Source of the DNA: Mycolicibacterium sp. MU0050 | Lineage (GTDB): Bacteria; Actinomycetota; Actinomycetes; Mycobacteriales; Mycobacteriaceae | Length of the DNA: 64,000 bases | Direction of reading: 5' to 3' | NCBI RefSeq assembly: GCF_963378085.1 | Contig: NZ_OY726395.1 | Coordinates: 806,001 to 870,000, forward strand | Shown: one piece after another, positions 58,402-64,000 of the stretch | Layout of the letters: each line of letters begins with the position of its first letter | Numbering within the stretch: the stretch's first letter is position 1 | Made by a program: the position numbers and the translations under genes | The notes under the pieces: generated by a model | Told to the model about the DNA's origin: nothing | Database searches by the model: none | The model's input: only the letters and a program-made list of their open reading frames with translations

Positions 58402-59215
58402 TCACGACATCACCGATCGGCTGGTCGCACAGTTGCAGCAGACGCCCAACCCGCGACTGCGCGAGGTGATGATCGCACTCGCACGGCACCTCCACCAATT
58501 CGCCATCGAAATCGAACTCACCCCGCAGGAATGGGAAGTCGGGATCGAATTCCTCACGGCCACCGGGCAGCTGAGCAACGCCGACCGGCAAGAGTTCATC
58601 CTGCTGTCCGATGTCCTGGGATTGTCCTCGCTGGTCGAGCAGATCGACGATCGGGACCGGCGGTCGACGGAGTCGACCGTGCTGGGTCCGTTCTATCGGG
58701 AGCACAGTCCGCGCCGGCAGGCCGGTGCCACGATCTTCGAGCGACCCAGCGGGACACCGACCCGTTACAGCGGGCGGGTCCTCGACCTCGACGGAGACCC
58801 CATAGCCGGTGCGACAGTCGATGTCTGGCAGAACGGCGCGGATCGGCTCTATGCGGCCCAGGATCCGAGCGCGCCGCCGGCCAATCTGCGCGGTGTGTTC
58901 ACCACCGACGACGCCGGACGGTACTGCTTCGTGGGGGTGCGTCCGGTCGACTATCCGGTACCGACGGATGGGCCGGTGGGCACGCTGCTGAAAGCGACGT
59001 CGCGCTCCGAGTGGCGTGCAGCCCACATCCATGCGATCGTGCGCGCCGACGGGTACCGGCCCGTGACAACCCATTTGTTCGACGACGCCAGCGACCACCT
59101 GGACTCCGATGTCGTCTTCGGCGTCAAGGATTCGCTGATCAAACGTTTCATTCGCCATGAAACCGACGAGGGGTATTCCGTCGAGCATGACTTCGTGCTG
59201 GAACGCCTGCTGTGA
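58391..59215 (+). CDS. Hydroxyquinol 1,2-dioxygenase (intradiol)
   Basis: This 274-residue intradiol dioxygenase has the ligand Tyr in VLGPFYREHSP, the second Tyr in GRYCFVGVRP and the His pair in AAHIHAIVRADGY. The N-terminal helical domain (about 1-95) is typical of hydroxyquinol/catechol 1,2-dioxygenases. It cleaves hydroxyquinol (1,2,4-trihydroxybenzene) to maleylacetate. The GTG at 58391 has AGGAGG 4 bp upstream inside hapF; the frame extends to 58331, but that start lacks a site. Catechol activity is possible. Confidence 0.88.
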   Translation: MPPSHDITDRLVAQLQQTPNPRLREVMIALARHLHQFAIEIELTPQEWEVGIEFLTATGQLSNADRQEFILLSDVLGLSSLVEQIDDRDRRSTESTVLGPFYREHSPRRQAGATIFERPSGTPTRYSGRVLDLDGDPIAGATVDVWQNGADRLYAAQDPSAPPANLRGVFTTDDAGRYCFVGVRPVDYPVPTDGPVGTLLKATSRSEWRAAHIHAIVRADGYRPVTTHLFDDASDHLDSDVVFGVKDSLIKRFIRHETDEGYSVEHDFVLERLL

Positions 59216-60075
59216 CCGCTCAACTCGCCAGTCCGGCCCACGTCCAGGACGGTCTGCGACAGCACGGCTACCTCGCCGACGCCGCGGTCGGCGAAGCGGT
59301 GTTCCTGGCCGACCGGCTGGGTCGCGCCATCCTGGTCGAAGGACCGGCCGGGGTCGGCAAAACGCAGCTGGCCAAGTCGGTCGCTCAGCTCGGTGGGCGT
59401 CCGCTGTTCCGACTGCAGTGCTACGAGGGTCTCGATGAGGCAAAAGCGCTGTACGAGTGGGACTATCGTAAGCAGTTGCTCCGGCTGCAGGCCGGCAATA
59501 ACCAACGCCAGTCGACGTGGAGCCAAGCCCACGACGAGTTGTTCGATGAACAGTTCCTACTGGCGAGGCCCTTGTTGCAGGCATTGCAGTCGCCGGTCCC
59601 CTCGGTGCTCCTCATCGACGAGGTTGACCGGGTGGAGGCGGAAACCGAGGCGCTCTTCTTCGAGGTGCTTGCGGAGAACCAAGCCACGATTCCGGAACTG
59701 GGAACCATCGTGGGCCGCCATCGACCGCAGATCTTCTTGACCAGCAACGGTACTCGCGAACTTTCGGAGGCGCTCAAACGCCGCTGTCTGTTCCTGCACA
59801 TCGGCTACCCCGATGCCGAGGCCGAGGCCGCGATCATCCGACAGCACCTCCCCGACATGAGCGCAGCGTTGTCCTCGCACGTCGCTCGAGTGCTGGCCGC
59901 GCTGCGCAAATTGGACCTCGGGAAGCCGCCGTCGGTGGCCGAAGGGATCGACTGGGCACGCAGTCTCCAGTTGCTGGAAATCGACGATGTAGCGGGAAAC
60001 CTGGCCCGGGGTTTACCCGTGCTGCTCAAGAGTCGAAGCGATATCGACGCCGCCCTGGCCGCGTCGATAGGTTGA
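59212..60075 (+). CDS. MoxR-type AAA+ ATPase
   Basis: This 287-residue AAA+ protein has Walker A VEGPAGVGKTQLAKS, CYEGLDEAKALYEWDYRKQL, Walker B VLLIDEVDRVE and sensor-1 FLTSNGTRELSEALKRRCL. It resembles CoxD/CbbQ-like MoxR ATPases. The GTG overlaps the dioxygenase stop (GTGA), so it is part of the operon. Such ATPases usually act with VWA proteins in metalloenzyme maturation. The matching VWA gene lies at 61628, separated by two reverse-strand genes. Confidence 0.88.
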   Translation: MTAQLASPAHVQDGLRQHGYLADAAVGEAVFLADRLGRAILVEGPAGVGKTQLAKSVAQLGGRPLFRLQCYEGLDEAKALYEWDYRKQLLRLQAGNNQRQSTWSQAHDELFDEQFLLARPLLQALQSPVPSVLLIDEVDRVEAETEALFFEVLAENQATIPELGTIVGRHRPQIFLTSNGTRELSEALKRRCLFLHIGYPDAEAEAAIIRQHLPDMSAALSSHVARVLAALRKLDLGKPPSVAEGIDWARSLQLLEIDDVAGNLARGLPVLLKSRSDIDAALAASIG

Positions 60076-60096
60076 CCGATGCCCGCCCGGTGGTGC

Positions 60097-60909
60097 TCAA
60101 AAGCGCAGTGCCAGAGAACGGTTGATATCGGCGGCGGCCACCAGCAGCGCCGGCAGTATCCGCTCGCGCATCTCGTCAGGGGAGACTCGGCCGGTGTGGG
60201 CGGAGATCGCGACGGCGGCGATGGTCTGGCCCTGATCGTGAACAGGAGCCGCGACGCATTGGACGCCGGCTTCGAGTTCCTGTTCGACGAGGCAGAATCC
60301 GTCCCGGCCTGCTCGCTGCACGGCTCGCTTGAGCGCCGTGACGGATTTTACGGTGTACAGGGTGCGATCGGCGGGTGCGCGTGATAGCAGGCCGGCGAAG
60401 TCGACCCCGCTCTGCGCGGCGAGCAGCACCCGCCCCATCGACGACGCGAACGCGGGGATCCGCGTGCCTACCTCGATGTCCATCGACATAATGCGCCGGT
60501 ACGGCACCCGAACGGTGTACAGCACGTCGTCGTTGTCGAGCACACCCGCGGATGTCGATTCTCCAACCTCGCGGGCCAAGTCCTCCAGCCGTGTCCGGAC
60601 GATGTCCCAGGTGCGATTCGTCGCGAGGTACGCGTGGCCGAACTCCAGGACCCTGGGCGCCAACGACCAGGTCCGCCCGTCGGTGCGGACGTATCCGAGC
60701 GCGTGCAACGTCATGAGCAGTCGGCGGGTGGTCGCCGGTGACAGCTCGACGGTCTTCGCCACCTCCGCCAGGGTCAGCGCCGAGGTGTCCGGTCCGAATG
60801 CGTGCAGCACCGACAGGCCACGGTCCAACGCCCGCACGTATTCGGCGGACGCACCGGTCTCGGGGCCTCCGGGCAGCTCCGAATCCAGTGTGGGATCCAC
60901 AATCGTCAC
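60097..60909 (-). CDS. IclR family transcriptional regulator (PcaR/PobR-like)
   Basis: This 270-residue regulator has an N-terminal winged HTH (LSVLHAFGPDTSALTLAEVA, VELSPATTRRLLMTLHALGY) and an effector domain with ASSMGRVLLAA, CLVEQELEAGVQCVAAPV and DMRERILPAL-type ends. The PcaR/PobR subgroup controls aromatic catabolism, with beta-ketoadipate or 4-hydroxybenzoate as effectors. It is convergent with the MoxR gene (21-bp gap). The start is GTG 60909; a GTG a few codons in is also possible. Confidence 0.87.
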   Translation of the reverse strand: MTIVDPTLDSELPGGPETGASAEYVRALDRGLSVLHAFGPDTSALTLAEVAKTVELSPATTRRLLMTLHALGYVRTDGRTWSLAPRVLEFGHAYLATNRTWDIVRTRLEDLAREVGESTSAGVLDNDDVLYTVRVPYRRIMSMDIEVGTRIPAFASSMGRVLLAAQSGVDFAGLLSRAPADRTLYTVKSVTALKRAVQRAGRDGFCLVEQELEAGVQCVAAPVHDQGQTIAAVAISAHTGRVSPDEMRERILPALLVAAADINRSLALRF

Positions 60910-60952
60910 AATCCATCCCCGATCTCTTCGGTGTCTGCAGGGTACCGCTGAC

Positions 60953-61591
60953 TCAGGATTGTGCCGGGCCGCCCCAACCTGCCGGCGGCAGTGGATCTGC
61001 CGACCGCGGACTGCCTGGATAGTGAGTTTCCAGTGTTCCCACCGCGATTGAAGAGAGTTGCGCCAAGTGATCGACGAGATCTCCTTGCGGGAGGATGCAG
61101 CACAGCTGGCGGATGCCGCCGGCGGCCAGCCGGGCTACCTTCTCCTGGACGTCTTCCAGCCGGCCGACCAGCGCGTCGTCGAGGTCCCCGGCCAGGTCTT
61201 GAAAGAGCGGATCGCCCGCGGCCCTGGCCTTGGCCTCGGCATCGGTGCGTCCGACACTTACTGCGACGTCGACGGATCGGTACTGTCGCCCTGCGACGGC
61301 TGCGAACAAGTCGCGGCCGGCCCAGGCAGGTAAGTGGTCGGCCGATGTCGGGGATTCGCCCGAGCGCCAACTGCGACGTACGACGGGCAGCGGTGATCCG
61401 AACTCCTCGCCGAGTCGGGCGGCATCGGCTGACGTGGGTGCCAGCGGGCCGTCCTCGGCGAACAGGATCGACTCCAGACCGACACGCGCGCCGATCGAGG
61501 TCAGTAACGACAGTTGATCCACTCCGCGGCGCAGATCCGCCCACACGGACACGGCAAGCAGGTTGTCCATTACCATCATCGGGTCTTTCAC
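60953..61591 (-). pseudogene. Remnant of an LLM (luciferase-like) enzyme
   Basis: This 212-residue frame starts like an LLM protein (LLAVSVWADLRRGVDQLSLL, RVGLESILFAEDGPL) and then jumps near residue 55 to the C-terminal part of such enzymes (VDVAVSVGRTDAEAKARAAG, LVGRLEDVQEKVARLAAGGI). It ends with SPRSADPLPPAGWGG. The barrel middle (roughly 90-100 residues of a normal LLM) is absent, so it is probably an internal-deletion pseudogene, although the frame is still open. It lies between the IclR gene (43-bp gap) and the divergent VWA gene (36-bp gap). Confidence 0.6.
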
Positions 61592-61627
61592 TTTGCGAAT
61601 ACTATTCCGTCTAGCGAAGGATTGTAT

Positions 61628-62941
61628 ATGGCGCCGTTAGCCGAGCCGGCTGACGTACTCCTTTCCCGGCTGATCGAACTGGCCGCGCTCGCACGCGCGC
61701 GCGGTGTGGCCGTCTCACCCGCCAAGACCGTCGATCTGATCGCGGCGATCGGTGTGGTCGACGTCCTCGAGCGGTCGGCTCTGCAACGCGTCGTACGGCT
61801 CACGCTGAGTGGCTCCGCAGCCGATGGGCCGGTCTTGGATGCGCTGGTGGACAGGCTGTTTCCCGCCATGGTTGCCACTGGAGCTCCGCAGGCCACGCCG
61901 GAACAACTGCGCGATCGGCTCGTCGACGCGGTCGTGTCGGGGGACCGCGCCGCAGCGGCGGAACTCGGGGGCCAGGCCTCGGGCCTGGTCGCCGCCGACC
62001 ACGGCGACCAACCGGCCTCCCTCACCCGTGCCACCCAACAGGCATTGCGGGCCATGGAACTGTCGCAGGTCCTGCGTCGCGCGATGAAGCAGGCAGACGG
62101 CTTCGACAGCGACTCCGCCGAACTGTGGCGACAGGCGCTCGGGGCGTTCGAGGACGGAGTGTCGAACGGCCTTCGCGCACAGGGGTGCAACGACGCCGTC
62201 GACGATGGCGTGCTCGATGCCGACCTGATGCACCTCAGTGCGGCTGAACAGGTAGCGCTACGCGACTGCGTTCACGCACTCGCCCGGCGATTGGCCACCC
62301 GACTGAGCGCGCAACGCACCAATGCGGTCAGCGGGCGCCTCGATGTGCGCCGTACCCAACGCCGTGCCTTGGCGACCGGAGGGATCCCGCTCGACCCGAT
62401 ATTGCGCCGGCGGCGCCGACATCGACCACAGCTGGTCGTGCTGTGCGACGTCAGTGGATCGATGGCTGACTACACCCGGTTCTCGCTGGCGCTCCTCGGT
62501 GAACTTGCCAGCCAGATGGCGCACATCAGGGCGTATGCCTTCGTTGACGGCAGCGCAGACGTCACGCACCTGATGACCGCGTCCAACTCACTGGTGAGCC
62601 CGCAGACCTTGTTGCTCCAGCCGGGAGTCGTCACCGGCGATGGGCACACCAACTACGGTACGGCCCTGCAGTCCTTCCTCGACTCCCCGTCGCTGCACGT
62701 CGACATGAAGGCCACCCTCGTCATTTTCGGCGACGCCCGGACTCGGGGGCAGGGCACGGGTCTGGAGGCGTTGCGTGAATTGGGCCGGCGCGCCAACAAG
62801 ATCTACTGGCTCAATCCCGAACCGCGCGAGCAGTGGGGCGTCGGCGACAGCAGCGCGGCGGGCTACGGGGCGGTCTGCACCGACATGGTCGAGGTGCGCA
62901 CCCTCAATCAACTCGCTGACTGGATCGCCACCACCCTCTAG
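61628..62941 (+). CDS. VWA domain protein, CoxE-like
   Basis: This 437-residue protein has an N-terminal helical region (1-250) and a C-terminal VWA domain whose MIDAS motif reads VVLCDVSGSMADYTRF (DxSxS), with further MIDAS-like Thr in GHTNYGTALQ and FGDARTRGQG. It belongs to the CoxE/YeiN-type VWA group that works with MoxR ATPases. The ATG at 61628 has GAAGGA 6 bp upstream; longer frames start inside the divergent promoter region. It is the presumed partner of the MoxR gene at 59212. Confidence 0.87.
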   Translation: MAPLAEPADVLLSRLIELAALARARGVAVSPAKTVDLIAAIGVVDVLERSALQRVVRLTLSGSAADGPVLDALVDRLFPAMVATGAPQATPEQLRDRLVDAVVSGDRAAAAELGGQASGLVAADHGDQPASLTRATQQALRAMELSQVLRRAMKQADGFDSDSAELWRQALGAFEDGVSNGLRAQGCNDAVDDGVLDADLMHLSAAEQVALRDCVHALARRLATRLSAQRTNAVSGRLDVRRTQRRALATGGIPLDPILRRRRRHRPQLVVLCDVSGSMADYTRFSLALLGELASQMAHIRAYAFVDGSADVTHLMTASNSLVSPQTLLLQPGVVTGDGHTNYGTALQSFLDSPSLHVDMKATLVIFGDARTRGQGTGLEALRELGRRANKIYWLNPEPREQWGVGDSSAAGYGAVCTDMVEVRTLNQLADWIATTL

Positions 62942-63114
62942 GTCAACCCCAACAGGGTTGCGCGCCACATCACATCGCGCATTCGGGACAGTCGCCGCGT
63001 AAAGCGAGTAGCTCCCCGATATACCGAGCAATACCTTGTGGCAAGCACCAAACCTGCCCGCTCTGATCCCGATCACATAACAGTGCACCAACATCAACTC
63101 GACAGGTACCGAGG

Positions 63115-64000
63115 ATGCATCAGCCCCCAACGATCAACATGACACCGCCCAAGAGCCAGATACCTGCACACCGCGTCCCGATCCCGAAGTTTCGACGCGG
63201 ACGGATTATCCTGAGGGCCTTGGCTGTCGGAGCGATCGCCGCCGTTGTGCTTCCGACGCTGCCGACCATCGTCCCCACAGCGCACGCCTATGAAAGCCAT
63301 TACCAAGAGTTTTACACCCCGCCCGCTCAGTTACCGACCGCACAGCCCGGAGCTCTCATCCGGTCTGAGCCCTCGCGGCTGGTGCTCGAGCCGTCCGGCC
63401 AGTTGGGTGCGTACGTCGCCACCGGTACCCGAATCATGTACAGCAGTACGGATGCGCGGGGAAATCCCGTGGCGGTGACGGGTACCTATTTCGAACCCGA
63501 CAATCCGTGGCCCAGTGACGGGCCTCGGCCGCTGATCGCCTTCGCAACAGGCCCCTATGGGCTGGGCGAGCAATGTGCGCCCTCCCGGATGTTCAATCAG
63601 GGGATTCACTTCTCGCAGGGCTTCGACCTCATGTTCGGCTACGAGGAAGGGTTCATCGCGACCATGGTCGCCCGAGGCTTCGCCGTGGTCGTCACCGACG
63701 GTGTCGGACTGGGTATCCCGGGGGCCATCCCGCAGTTCCTGAACCGGCTCGCCGCCGGGACCGCGCTTATCGACGCGGCTCGCGCTGCGCAAAAACTTCC
63801 GGATACATCACTGGAGTCCGATGGGCCAGTGGCGTTTTGGGGATGGTCGTCCGGTGGGCAGGCGTCAGCATCTGCGGCGGAACTGGCATCCACATACGCA
63901 CCGGAACTCAGCGTCGTCGGCACGTGGAGCGGCGCACCGCCCGCGGACGTCGCCGCGCTGCTGCCGTACATCGACGGCAACCTGCTCGCTGGCGCCACCG
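63115..64000 (+). CDS. Secreted lipase family protein (partial, runs off window)
   Basis: The open frame continues past the window end, giving 295 residues so far. A signal-like segment (ALAVGAIAAVVLPTLPTIVP, then AHA) follows a basic N-terminus, so export is likely. The alpha/beta hydrolase core has AFATGPYGLGEQCAP, FAVVVTDGVGLG and the nucleophile Ser in FWGWSSGGQASA, matching secretory lipases (LIP family). The ATG at 63115 and one at 63139 are both possible. The catalytic Asp and His lie beyond the window. Confidence 0.8.
   Translation, partial: MHQPPTINMTPPKSQIPAHRVPIPKFRRGRIILRALAVGAIAAVVLPTLPTIVPTAHAYESHYQEFYTPPAQLPTAQPGALIRSEPSRLVLEPSGQLGAYVATGTRIMYSSTDARGNPVAVTGTYFEPDNPWPSDGPRPLIAFATGPYGLGEQCAPSRMFNQGIHFSQGFDLMFGYEEGFIATMVARGFAVVVTDGVGLGIPGAIPQFLNRLAAGTALIDAARAAQKLPDTSLESDGPVAFWGWSSGGQASASAAELASTYAPELSVVGTWSGAPPADVAALLPYIDGNLLAGAT

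Noticed and set aside
59212..62941. Carbon monoxide dehydrogenase accessory genes coxD and coxE
   Set aside because: The MoxR and VWA proteins resemble them, but no coxL, coxM or coxS structural genes are in the window.

Overview
The window is GC-rich actinobacterial DNA, almost certainly from a rapidly growing mycobacterium (Mycolicibacterium-type). Its first ~27 kb follows the gene order I recall for M. tuberculosis Rv0885-Rv0911: AurF-like oxygenase, fprB, VOC protein, citA, gltA2, arfABC, prrA, accD3, echA6, MBL-fold and beta-lactamase-like proteins, ctpE, the Rv0909/Rv0910-type pair and a double VOC protein. Inserted or altered relative to that order are pdxH, a TetR regulator, an FKBP, a heterodimeric ABC exporter, a DevS/DevR (DosS/DosR)-type oxygen/redox two-component pair, and the absence of prrB next to prrA.

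From about 25 to 40 kb the content is accessory metabolism and transport: an amidohydrolase, a cupin, an ABC-F ATPase, a GAF-ANTAR antiterminator, a metal (Mn/Zn-type) ABC importer with a divergent His-rich secreted peptide, a FadD / SMP-30 / acyl-CoA dehydrogenase group with a divergent SDR and TetR, and an SSS-family symporter with a small membrane partner.

The right third (about 40-63 kb) looks like a catabolic island centred on aromatic breakdown and one-carbon handling. One strand carries a cysteine-synthase-like enzyme, a luciferase-like monooxygenase (LLM) and the symporter. Next comes a ribulose-monophosphate formaldehyde operon (hxlB, hxlA, gnd) with a divergent regulator that combines sensor-kinase-like parts and a LuxR HTH. 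Then come an AraC regulator and a CYP199-like P450. Divergent from these is a tightly packed operon: a PDR-type reductase, a second P450, the two subunits of an Fe(II) hydroquinone 1,2-dioxygenase (four iron ligands visible at the family spacing), an aldehyde dehydrogenase, maleylacetate reductase, hydroxyquinol 1,2-dioxygenase and a MoxR ATPase. An IclR regulator, an LLM remnant and a VWA (CoxE-like) protein follow.

My reading is that the P450s convert a para-alkoxylated or para-hydroxylated aromatic to hydroquinone. Hydroquinone is then opened and oxidised to maleylacetate and reduced to beta-ketoadipate. Formaldehyde from O-demethylation could be captured by the adjacent RuMP operon. A 17-bp box shared by the RuMP promoter region and the region upstream of the cysteine-synthase/LLM genes suggests co-regulation. 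The enzyme families are well supported; the substrates and the coupling are inference. The window ends inside a secreted lipase gene. I saw no tRNA, rRNA, CRISPR or insertion sequence.
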